Part shown: piece after piece, positions 8,623-16,851 of the stretch
Position numbering within the stretch: position 1 is the stretch's first letter
Layout: each line of letters begins with the position of its first letter
NCBI RefSeq assembly: GCF_900604335.1
Contig: NZ_UWOD01000001.1
Location: 833,501 to 897,500 of the forward strand
Source: Intestinibacillus sp. Marseille-P6563
Lineage (GTDB): Bacteria > Bacillota > Clostridia > Oscillospirales > Butyricicoccaceae
DNA: 64,000 bases
Direction: 5' to 3'
Position numbers and translations under genes: made by a program
The notes under the pieces: model-generated
Told to the model about the DNA's origin: nothing
The model's database searches: none
The model's input: only the letters and a program-made list of their open reading frames with translations

Positions 8623-9492
8623 TTAATGTGCGTTAAACACGGCTTTTGCAAGGCTTCCGGTCTTAAAGAGTGTAAAGCACAACAGGACCGTATAGCCCAC
8701 ACAGCTCCAGATAGCCATGATGATGTCATCTTCCGTTGCGATGTTCTGCACCAGCACGGCGTAGATCGCCACACAGACGATGATGAGAAATGCCTGAAAG
8801 CCCAGGGCAAGCAGGGAGCGCAGATAGTTCTGGCCCATACCGCCTGATTCCTTGCTCATCATGGTGGCCATCGGAATGGGGGCCACCGAAGTCACAAGGT
8901 AAATCTCAATCATACGGCCATAGATCACGATAAAGATACAGATATACAGCGCCCACATGGTAATGCCAATAAACATACTTTGGAACCACAGTCCAAACAG
9001 CGGCCCCAGGTCCATTTCCATCAGCCGCGGTTCCATGTCGGTCATTACAGAGGAGATGTCGATAGATGCGTCAGAACCGATGATACCTGCTGCCTGCGCC
9101 ACCACACTTTGGGCCATATCGAACACGCCCATGACGATATTCCAGGTGTTTGTGACGATCAAAATAGCAGCGGCGCTTTTGAACACCCATTTGAAGATCA
9201 TCCAGGTGTCCACATCGTGCAGGTTGTTTCGGTCGGTAATCATCTGGATCAGCTCCAGCGTCATCACGATAGCCAGGATCACACCTGCAATCGGCACCAT
9301 GATGGAGTTGGAGAGATTCTGGATCATGCTGAAAATGCTCCCGTTCCAGCCCTGTGGGGTCTGGCCCACCTGTGTCGCAATGTCTGCGACCTGCCGGTTC
9401 ACGCTATCGAACAGCCCCGATAAGTTTCCCATGATGCCGCCCACCAGCATTTCTTTCAGCCATTGGGTCAGGGCATCCAGTAAGAAATCCAT
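8623..9492 (-). CDS. VirB6/TrbL-like conjugal transfer membrane protein (CD1112 family)
   Basis: This 289-residue polytopic protein has about six hydrophobic segments, including SIMVPIAGVILAIVMTL, an AAAILIVT segment and SMFIGITMWALYICIFIVIY. This fits the VirB6/TrbL-like inner-membrane pore subunit of CTn4-type elements. AAGGAGG precedes ATG 9492. It is followed by prgI, the usual order. Its normal upstream neighbour maff2 is disrupted, so its expression may now depend on read-through from the nested element. Confidence 0.85.
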   Translation of the reverse strand: MDFLLDALTQWLKEMLVGGIMGNLSGLFDSVNRQVADIATQVGQTPQGWNGSIFSMIQNLSNSIMVPIAGVILAIVMTLELIQMITDRNNLHDVDTWMIFKWVFKSAAAILIVTNTWNIVMGVFDMAQSVVAQAAGIIGSDASIDISSVMTDMEPRLMEMDLGPLFGLWFQSMFIGITMWALYICIFIVIYGRMIEIYLVTSVAPIPMATMMSKESGGMGQNYLRSLLALGFQAFLIIVCVAIYAVLVQNIATEDDIIMAIWSCVGYTVLLCFTLFKTGSLAKAVFNAH

Positions 9493-9512
9493 ACGGTGTC
9501 AGCCTCCTTTCC

Positions 9513-9539
9513 GCCCCTCCCGCTTGTCACGGGAGGGGC
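9513..9539. repeat. Perfect hairpin between maff2 3' end and VirB6 gene
   Basis: GCCCCTCCCG-CTTGTCA-CGGGAGGGGC is a 10-bp perfect stem just upstream of the VirB6 ribosome site. No T run follows on the minus strand. An mRNA stability or processing element is more likely than a terminator. Confidence 0.45.
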
Positions 9540-9562
9540 TGGGATTTCTTGCGGGCAAAGGG

Positions 9563-9658
9563 TTAGACGGTGAACAGGCTGGAGAGCAGAGGTACGAGAA
9601 CCATGCCGACCACGGCGACGCCAGCGCCAGCCATGAGCTGCTTCATGCCCTGGCTCTT
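9563..9658 (-). pseudogene. maff2 3' half (disrupted)
   Basis: From the junction at 9656 the minus strand reads SQGMKQLMAGAGVAVVGMV and ends LLSSLFTV at TAA 9563. This is the second half of the Maff2 family, a ~65-residue small membrane protein that normally sits directly before the VirB6 gene. The first half lies 8.8 kb away at 18490-18600. ATG 9646 could still start a 27-residue hydrophobic peptide. Confidence 0.8.
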
Positions 9659-9676
9659 TGATTGTGTGCGATAAAG
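9651..9676. other. Left attachment junction of the nested element
   Basis: maff2 sequence ends at 9656. The crossover dinucleotide is TT at 9657-9658. After a 6-base gap the element arm TGTGCGATAAAG (9665-9676) begins. The right junction has the same spacing with the arm inverted (TGTGCGGTAAAG), as expected for a serine-recombinase site symmetric about a 2-bp core. Confidence 0.8.
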
Positions 9677-9748
9677 AAGCAATAGAAGTGTAAAAAATTT
9701 TGCCGTTCCTATCCGGCACTTGGCCATTGTGTCGGATAGGTCGGGCGG

Positions 9749-11395
<1,647 letters not shown>

Positions 11396-11476
11396 CTATT
11401 CCGTATTTTTATCATACCACATGGGGCGGCTGTCTGTATAGCGGCAAAAGCGTCAAAAGTGCTTCTTTATGTCCTG

Positions 11477-11662
11477 TCATATTGCCGGTTTTTGTGTAGC
11501 AGCTTCGGTCTGCAATACCTTTGCCATTTTGTCGGCGGCGGTTTCGCTGCTGCCCTGCTTGAAAAAGCCGGACACCACAAGGACAGAGTTGCCCATGCGG
11601 ATTTCCGTCACGCAGTCGGGGCGGCGGGGATTGGTTCGGTTGATCTGCTTGTTATCTGCCAT
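11477..11662 (-). CDS. TnpW-family transposon-encoded protein
   Basis: This 61-residue protein contains RRPDCVTEIRMGNSVLVVSG and a short Ala/Lys-rich helix. It matches the TnpW family that accompanies TnpX-like recombinases in Tn4451-like elements. Its function is not established. It lies between the helicase-loader gene (12-base gap) and the recombinase, all in one direction. Confidence 0.8.
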   Translation of the reverse strand: MADNKQINRTNPRRPDCVTEIRMGNSVLVVSGFFKQGSSETAADKMAKVLQTEAATQKPAI

Positions 11663-11674
11663 AGGCTACTCCTT

Positions 11675-12508
11675 TCACTCGTTCATCAAATTTTTCAGCC
11701 GTTCCAGCTTGGCCTGTGCGGTTTCCCTGCGGAAATTACCGCCTGTAAAACGGACGGGGGCACACATTTCCAGCAGCCGGTCATAGATACGGGCGTGGGC
11801 GGTGTCCGGCGGGTTCTGGATTTGCTGCAAGGTCAGGTTAGTGGTGACGATCAGCGGCCTGCGGCTACGGTATCGGCTGTCAATGACGCTGTAAACCTGT
11901 TCCAGCCCGTATTCTGTTCCACGCTCCATGCCGAAATCGTCCAAAATCAGCAGCGGATAGCGGCAGAGCCGGGAGATGTACTCGTTCCTGCCCTCAAAGC
12001 TGGCGGCAAGGTCATTGAGGATTGCAGCAAAGTTTGTCATGCGGACGGGGATTTCTTTCTCCATCAGGGCGTTTGCGATACAGCCCGCAAGGTAGCTTTT
12101 GCCGGTTCCCACACCGCCCCAAAAGAGATAGCCAATGTTCTCGGCCTGCATGGTGTCCCAATGCTCCGCATAGAACCGGGCAACAGCGGTCTGGGGGTTC
12201 CTGCCGTTGTCGTTTTCAAAAGTCCAGTCCCGCATGGCGGTATCGGAAAATCCCCGGCGTTTCAAGTCCTCTACGGTGTCAAGGTGTCTGCGCTGCTGTT
12301 CGGCGGCTTCACGCTCAATCCGCTGCGCCCGCTGGCAGTCGCACTCTGCCGGGTGGCGGTCAAGCCCGAAAAGCGTCTTGCCCTCCGGGAAATAGGCTTC
12401 TTTGGGCTTGCGGCATTTTCCGCAGTACAGCAAACCGTCCTCGCCTGTGTAGTCGCCGCTGTCCGGCTCGGTATCCGGCAGCAGATTGATATTCTCGATT
12501 TTGTTCAT
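11675..12508 (-). CDS. DnaC/IstB-like ATP-binding protein (helicase loader)
   Basis: This 277-residue protein has an N-terminal Cys cluster (CGKC...CDC, about 29-58) that may bind zinc. The AAA+ core has Walker A GGVGTGKS (about 133-140) and Walker B LLILDDFG. This matches DnaC-like loaders carried by mobilizable elements, which bring the replicative helicase to the element's origin. Its start overlaps the end of the replication-initiator gene (ATGA-type coupling), indicating a replication operon. Confidence 0.85.
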   Translation of the reverse strand: MNKIENINLLPDTEPDSGDYTGEDGLLYCGKCRKPKEAYFPEGKTLFGLDRHPAECDCQRAQRIEREAAEQQRRHLDTVEDLKRRGFSDTAMRDWTFENDNGRNPQTAVARFYAEHWDTMQAENIGYLFWGGVGTGKSYLAGCIANALMEKEIPVRMTNFAAILNDLAASFEGRNEYISRLCRYPLLILDDFGMERGTEYGLEQVYSVIDSRYRSRRPLIVTTNLTLQQIQNPPDTAHARIYDRLLEMCAPVRFTGGNFRRETAQAKLERLKNLMNE

Positions 12509-13266
12509 AAACTTTCCCCCTCCTTGCAGGTGTAGTCCGGGACGCCCTGTTTCGGGGCGTCCTTTTTATCGTTCTCCGCCCAGATCCGCAGGGCGGCGGC
12601 ATAGTTCTGGTAGGTTCTCCCGTTGGCGGCAAGGTAGCGGCTCATTTCTTCAATGAGCCGTTCCAGTCTGTCCGGGAACTCGGTTTTCAGTTCTGCATAC
12701 TCGGCTTCGGTCAGAAAAACATTTTCATATCTGCCAAACGGTTTGTGCGGCTCTTCACTCACTCCCATTGTTTGGTTTTCTATCAGGTTGTTTATAGTAA
12801 GGTTGTTAGGGGTCGGTTTTCCGACCGTCATAAGGTCGCTTTTCCGACCATCAGTAGATCGGTTTTCCGCACTTATGAGGGTCGCTTTTCCGACTGTCAT
12901 AGGGTCGGAAATCCGTACGAATGGCGGCAGCTTCACATACAGGCGGTTGGCTGCGGAAAATCCCGCCCGTTTCCGTTCCAGAAGTCCGGCTGCGTCCAGT
13001 TCGTTTAAGGCGGCTTTGATGGCGGTCTGCCCCTTATCCAGCATTTCGGCAATCTCCGCTATGGGATAGACAATGAATGTCCTGCCCTGATCGTCCTGCC
13101 AGCCGTTCCGCTGTGACAGGGTGGTGCGGTCTAACAGCAGCGCATAGAGCAGCTTGGCGGTCTGGGAAATGTCCATTTTCAGCAGGAACCGGGGATATGG
13201 CAGGTAGGGTGGCAAGCCTGTGTCCAGCCCTACATAAATGGTTTCCTGCGTGTTGTCCGGCTTCAT
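12505..13266 (-). CDS. Replication initiator protein (RepA/DUF6017-like)
   Basis: This 253-residue protein starts at ATG 13266, which overlaps the stop of the preceding small gene (ATGA). The N-terminal half (about 20-110) is a winged-helix replication-initiator A domain (PRFLLKMDISQTAKLLYALL, AEMLDKGQTAIKAALNELD). A C-terminal helical segment probably contacts the loader. The linker between them is encoded by five repeats spaced exactly 23 bp (see the repeat entry). It is followed immediately by the DnaC-like gene. I infer a theta-type replicon that maintains the excised circle. Confidence 0.82.
   Translation of the reverse strand: MKPDNTQETIYVGLDTGLPPYLPYPRFLLKMDISQTAKLLYALLLDRTTLSQRNGWQDDQGRTFIVYPIAEIAEMLDKGQTAIKAALNELDAAGLLERKRAGFSAANRLYVKLPPFVRISDPMTVGKATLISAENRSTDGRKSDLMTVGKPTPNNLTINNLIENQTMGVSEEPHKPFGRYENVFLTEAEYAELKTEFPDRLERLIEEMSRYLAANGRTYQNYAAALRIWAENDKKDAPKQGVPDYTCKEGESL
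12811..12916. repeat. Five 23-bp-spaced palindromic repeats inside rep (iteron-like)
   Basis: Copies of GGTCGsTTTTCCGACC begin at 12811, 12834, 12857, 12880 and 12903, an exact period of 23 bp, with copies 3 and 5 degenerate. Because 23 is not a multiple of 3, successive copies are translated in different frames, so conservation is at the DNA level. This is what iterons of a replication origin look like. Confidence 0.7.
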
Positions 13267-13433
13267 GGCTTCGCCCGCTTGGAGCGAAACGGCGGGCACT
13301 CGATGATAACAGCCCGGAAACTCTGCTTGCAGGTGCGGCGGCACCTGCGGCAAAGGGGATTGTAGGTGATACGGTTGCGCTCGTTGAGGAAGAACGCCCA
13401 TTCTTCTTTGCGCTTCTTGCTCATCCTCGGCAT
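13263..13433 (-). CDS. Small Cys-rich protein upstream of rep
   Basis: This 56-residue basic protein (MPRMSKKRKEEWAFFLNERN...) has a CRRCRRTC cysteine pair cluster and a later Cys, suggesting a zinc-binding or nucleic-acid-binding peptide. CAAGGAG precedes ATG 13433, and its TGA overlaps the rep start by four bases. Similar short proteins precede rep in related mobilizable elements. Function unknown. Confidence 0.65.
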   Translation of the reverse strand: MPRMSKKRKEEWAFFLNERNRITYNPLCRRCRRTCKQSFRAVIIECPPFRSKRAKP

Positions 13434-13495
13434 GGCGGCTCCTTGTATTATAGAGTAGTAGTTATTAGAGCCCCTCTCCAAGGGCTGTGCTACAC

Positions 13496-13681
13496 TGTAA
13501 GGGATGCTGTGGATTGGTTGGCGGCTCCTACCACAAGATGGTTCACGAAAGGTTCCAACCACAGCCCCTTACAATTTTGTTAATCAGTTAAATACCGCCA
13601 GACGGTTTATGTGGAACAAGGCTACAAAAGTAAGGTGTACTGTGGATACAGCATCACATATTTTCTCTGGAGGTATTTGTT
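13496..13681 (+). ncRNA. Possible IS110 left-end non-coding (bridge-RNA-type) segment
   Basis: IS110-family elements encode a bridge RNA in the non-coding end next to the transposase start. Here the roughly 185 bases before the IS110 transposase contain a long interrupted stem: GTAAGGG..GCTGTGG..GGTTGG from 13498 pairs with CCAACC-ACAGC-CCCTTAC ending at 13574, with internal loops. TACACT near 13490 could be its -10 box. The exact IS boundary is not visible. Confidence 0.3.
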
Positions 13682-14035
13682 ATGGTAGTTTCTGTTGGCA
13701 TTGATGTCTCAAAAAACAAGCATGATTGCTTCATTGTAAGCTCAGAGGGTGAAGTCCTGGCGGATGTTTTTACTATCCCTAACAACATGGACGGTTTTGA
13801 TGCTCTACTGGAAAAAATTCGAGCTTGTACTACACCGCAGGACAAAATAAAAGTAGGGCTTGAGGCAACCGGGCATTACAGCTACAACATTCTTGGGTTT
13901 CTTCTGGACAACGGTCTGGCCACCTATGTCTTGAATCCCCTACGCACGAACCTCTACCGGAAAAGTCTCAGCCTGCGAAAGACCAAGACCGACCGTGTAG
14001 ATGCTCGAACCATTGCTGCTAGTGGTGGCTCTTGA
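13682..14035 (+). pseudogene. IS110-family transposase, N-terminal fragment
   Basis: ATG 13682 follows CTGGAGGT. The 117-residue frame covers the RuvC-like DEDD domain with Asp8 (GIDVSKNKHD), Glu61 (GLEATGHY) and Asp104/Asp107 (KTDRVDARTIA). Family members are about 400 residues; here homology stops near 14020 and the frame runs into the antisense of a relaxase gene. The C-terminal Tnp domain with its catalytic serine is missing, so the element is dead. Confidence 0.85.
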
Positions 14036-14267
14036 TGTCCTCCCGTTTGCTGTTCTTGCCGTACCGCAGATTTGCCCGGATACAGGACAGGGCAAAATCC
14101 TCGTCCCCGCAGTTCAGCGTGTCCAGCCGGTAGTCCTGCCGGGGAATGAGCCGCCCGGCTTCGTCAAGGGTGGGCTTCATGGTAAACTCGTCATGCTCAA
14201 AGGTCAGATAGGCTTCGGCGGCTCCGTAGTCGGCATTTTTAGAGCTGATATGCTTGATCGTTGCCAT
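14019..14267 (-). pseudogene. Truncated MobA/MobL-type relaxase of the nested element
   Basis: ATG 14267 (MATIKHISSKNADYGAAEAYL) opens a conserved relaxase N-terminus. The frame ends at TAG 14019 after KREDIKSHH, exactly where the IS110 fragment begins. About 80 of the usual 400-plus residues remain, so the histidine motif and most of the nuclease are lost. The start overlaps the end of mobC, the normal arrangement. The IS110 insertion and a later deletion are the likely cause. Confidence 0.85.
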
Positions 14268-14640
14268 AGGCTTCACCTATCACTTTCAGCACCTCGAATT
14301 TGAGGGCGGCAAGGTCGGAAACGGCGGCTCTCACTTCGCTGGACAGGGCGTTGTAGGGTGCGCCGTATTCGTTCAGATACCGGGCGATCTGGTTTAAGTT
14401 GCTGCCGATTTTCCCGTACTGCGCCACAAGGGAAGATACGGCGGTGAGCATTTCCTCGCTGTGGGCAGTTACCCGGATAACAGGGGAAATCCGGCTGTAA
14501 AAAACGGCTTGCCGGATATACTCCGACTGGCTCATGGAGAGGGCGGCGCATTTGTCCTCAAAGGCTCTGCGCTCGTCCTCGGTCAGACGGGTCTTGACAA
14601 CACATTTCCGCTTGGGGGTGTTGTAGGTCTTGCGTGTCAT
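14239..14640 (-). CDS. mobC: MobC-like relaxosome accessory protein
   Basis: This 133-residue protein has an N-terminal ribbon-helix-helix-like region (VKTRLTEDERRAFEDKCAAL, SMSQSEYIRQAVF). The MobC helix segment SLVAQYGKIGSNLNQIARYLN lies at about 88-108. It binds oriT and helps the relaxase. It is intact, but its partner relaxase immediately downstream is truncated. The probable oriT lies upstream of its start. Confidence 0.85.
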   Translation of the reverse strand: MTRKTYNTPKRKCVVKTRLTEDERRAFEDKCAALSMSQSEYIRQAVFYSRISPVIRVTAHSEEMLTAVSSLVAQYGKIGSNLNQIARYLNEYGAPYNALSSEVRAAVSDLAALKFEVLKVIGEAYGNDQAYQL

Positions 14641-14739
14641 GGTGGCTCAACTCCTTTCGTTTGCTGCGGTTTGTCCTCTCACTGATAGGAGAAAAACAGG
14701 GTGTAAATCGGAACTGTTTTTGAAAAATCCGAAAAAATA

Positions 14740-14865
14740 TTTGCGGGGATTTTTCGGCGGCGCAAGCCGCAAAAGGCGGGTTTGGGGTGGCAACCCCAAC
14801 AAGTATCTGACCGGGGGGCAAATGAGCGAAAAGCGAAATTTGGTACACTGGTCGATACTTGCTCT
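14740..14865. other. Probable oriT of the nested element
   Basis: Upstream of mobC lie nested inverted repeats: GCGGC-GCAA-GCCGC near 14757, GGGGT-GGCA-ACCCC near 14784, and CAAGTATCTGACC (14800-14812) against GGTCGATACTTG (14850-14861). Inverted repeats directly before mobC-relaxase are typical of oriT. The nick site is not determined. Confidence 0.5.
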
Positions 14866-14921
14866 CCATGACTGCACACTTCCCCTCGCTTCTGTCCGCC
14901 ACTTTTTCCCGGTTTGTATAA

Positions 14922-15110
14922 ATGCTTTTTGCAAATTCTCCTTTGCCTACTACTCGTCCATCGGGTGCCGATTTTGGCAAGCTACTTCTTTTTCTGTTAC
15001 CAATAATTTGTGGAATAGTTTTTCTGCTCGCTGGTCGGGTAAAAATTTTTCTCTTGCTTACTACCGCACTTGGCAAAGGAAGAATGGCTGGAAAGTTAAA
15101 CGGACAATAA
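14922..15110 (+). CDS. Possible small hydrophobic membrane protein
   Basis: A 62-residue frame with a long hydrophobic stretch (KLLLFLLPIICGIVFLLAGR) and a basic tail ends five bases before a good terminator. No Shine-Dalgarno site is visible before ATG 14922, so the call is weak. The rest of 14641-15358 contains oriT, this frame and the terminator, and no other gene I can support. Confidence 0.25.
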   Translation: MLFANSPLPTTRPSGADFGKLLLFLLPIICGIVFLLAGRVKIFLLLTTALGKGRMAGKLNGQ

Positions 15111-15114
15111 AAAA

Positions 15115-15150
15115 TGCAGCAACCCATTTTCGGAGTTTGCTGCTTTATTC
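15115..15150 (+). terminator. Hairpin terminator
   Basis: GCAGCAA and TTGCTGC form a 7-bp stem followed by TTTATT. Confidence 0.55.
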
Positions 15151-15358
15151 TGGGAATCTTAAATTTTAAGAAAATAGGTCGATATAATTGTTAGAAAACC
15201 ACTATAGAAGAATTTTTCAACAATGAATTAGATTGGAGGAATTTAGCATGAACGCAATGAATATGTAACATCCAGTCTGACGATCAATAAAGTCAAAAGC
15301 ATGTAAATGTTGGAAATTATAATTGTTTACTAAATTTTAATTGATGGGAGGACGAATT

Positions 15359-16078
15359 ATGGCTATGCAGATCAATGGATATTCCCGTGCCTCTATGTTG
15401 GCACAGCAATTTTCCGGTATACAACAAAAAGCAAACACCGTAAAAACGCAAGATTTTACACAGCTGATGCAGAACACAAATGCAACCGCACAGGCAGCAG
15501 GCCAGACAGATGCGGCGGCGGCAACACAAGAAGTATCAGAAGTTGACGAGATGGAGGCTTTCAAGCAGGAAATTTATGAGGAACTGGCTGAAATTGATTC
15601 AATGACCGCTGCCTCTGTTTTGACTAATTCTATACATATTACAGAAGATGGATTCCAAAGAATGAAGGACGATCCAGAGTACCGCAAGGAGATTATGGAT
15701 TGGCTTCGAGCAGATGCGAGAGATTCACATAAGGTTCCTTTTGACTGCCATGTTACAACAACGATTACAAGTGCTGGAGCGACCAGCTATGGAATTAGTG
15801 ATACTGCAACAACGCCACAATGGGTTAATTCTAAAGCGGAGGGGGCGTTTTATCGTTCTGACCGCAGAGCTGAGCAGCGCAAGAGGAACAACGAGTATGT
15901 GACCGAGGAACGCCTAAAGCGGGAACTTATGCAAAAAATGATACTGGAAAAGAGCATTGACCGAAAGGAACAGCTGCAAGCACTTGACCAGAGAATGTTT
16001 GCACAGGATGTTGTTAACCAGAAGTATGTTCAAGATTATTTGCTGGGAACGCAGGAACCCAGAATGTGGTACATTTAA
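15359..16078 (+). CDS. Unknown protein, DUF6033-like
   Basis: This 239-residue soluble protein starts at ATG 15359 seven bases after GGGAGGA. It begins MAMQINGYSRASMLAQQFSG, has a Gln/Ala-rich N-terminal third, a central TAASVLTNSIHITEDGFQRM segment followed by DPEYRKEIMDWLRAD, and a charged C-terminal helix. I recall similar proteins under a DUF6033-type label but cannot verify that. It is the first of two forward genes that form the only non-mobilisation cargo of the nested element. No signal peptide or membrane segment is seen. Confidence 0.6.
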   Translation: MAMQINGYSRASMLAQQFSGIQQKANTVKTQDFTQLMQNTNATAQAAGQTDAAAATQEVSEVDEMEAFKQEIYEELAEIDSMTAASVLTNSIHITEDGFQRMKDDPEYRKEIMDWLRADARDSHKVPFDCHVTTTITSAGATSYGISDTATTPQWVNSKAEGAFYRSDRRAEQRKRNNEYVTEERLKRELMQKMILEKSIDRKEQLQALDQRMFAQDVVNQKYVQDYLLGTQEPRMWYI

Positions 16079-16141
16079 TATAAATATCGCTATCAAATAG
16101 CCACTTACAAGGGCAGTTGAACAATTGGCTATTCTTTTTCT

Positions 16142-16234
16142 ATTATAAAGAAGCCCGTGTGGAGATGAAAGCTGTCGCCCAAGGACAGGCACAGGCACTT
16201 ACTAGCGCAGTCACCGTGGATATTCGGGCATGAC
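16142..16234 (+). pseudogene. Possible gene-end remnant between the two cargo genes
   Basis: A forward frame reading YYKEARVEMKAVAQGQAQAL and ending TSAVTVDIRA at TGA has amphipathic, protein-like composition but no start or ribosome site. It may be the tail of a lost gene. Composition is the only evidence. Confidence 0.2.
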
Positions 16235-16263
16235 AGCGAACTTTCAGGAAGGGGTGTAACAAT

Positions 16264-16728
16264 ATGACGATCACAGATATTGCCCGTATGATGATGAACG
16301 CAGATCAGTATCAGCGTGGAGTCACACAGCCGAAATATCCAAACGGCGCTGCGGTATCAGATCCGAATGCGCCCGATGACGGACTGGATATTACAGGCAT
16401 GACCGCAGCGGACTTTCACATCATCCCTGTATCCAAAGAAGCAGAACAGGCGGTGCGGGATATCGCTTTGGAGCACATGAAAAAGTATTATGGAATGTCC
16501 GGGCCTGACGGCAATGATCTGGGAAATTTCATCAAGTCCTATTATAAGCAAGTCCCCGTCTCAGACCGCGCTAATGCTGGCTGGACATTGAATCAAATGC
16601 ACAGGGATGAGGCCTATCGTCTCTATGATTTCGTCCGTTCCCGTGTTCCCGGCTGGGAGACTGGTCAATGGTTTGATACCAGTATTTTGGAGGAATACAA
16701 GCAGGGAACTCTGGATATGAAAGCATAA
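16264..16728 (+). CDS. Unknown protein of the nested element
   Basis: This 154-residue soluble protein starts at ATG 16264 after GGAAGGGGTGT. It has a conserved-looking middle: MTAADFHIIPVSKEAEQAVR, then MKKYYGMSGPDGND and a helical C-terminus ending DTSILEEYKQGTLDMKA. No motif that I recognise. It lies 185 bases after the DUF6033-like gene and directly before the IS1182-type insertion, so the two may form one cargo operon whose downstream part was separated by the IS. Confidence 0.6.
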   Translation: MTITDIARMMMNADQYQRGVTQPKYPNGAAVSDPNAPDDGLDITGMTAADFHIIPVSKEAEQAVRDIALEHMKKYYGMSGPDGNDLGNFIKSYYKQVPVSDRANAGWTLNQMHRDEAYRLYDFVRSRVPGWETGQWFDTSILEEYKQGTLDMKA

Positions 16729-16757
16729 GCACATTTGGAGGAAAAATAATCACAAAT

Positions 16758-16787
16758 AGCGGCAGAAAGGAACACCTTTCTGCCGCT
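16758..16787. repeat. 30-bp palindrome, left copy flanking the IS
   Basis: A 13-bp arm beginning AGCGGCAGAAAGG, an AACA loop and the complementary arm form a perfect hairpin. The same 30 bases recur at 18359-18388 on the other side of the IS. Confidence 0.9.
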
Positions 16788-16851
16788 CAGTCTGTCGAAA
16801 AAGTCCGGCGAAAGCTGGGCTTTTTCGTTTGCAAGAGGTAAAATAGCATAG

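Noticed and set aside
12811-12916. The 23-bp repeats as a CRISPR array
   Set aside because: Spacing leaves only about 7 bases between units, they lie inside a coding gene, and there are no cas genes.
14630-15169. A 179-codon plus-strand frame across the oriT region
   Set aside because: It runs through several inverted repeats, has biased low-quality composition and no ribosome site.
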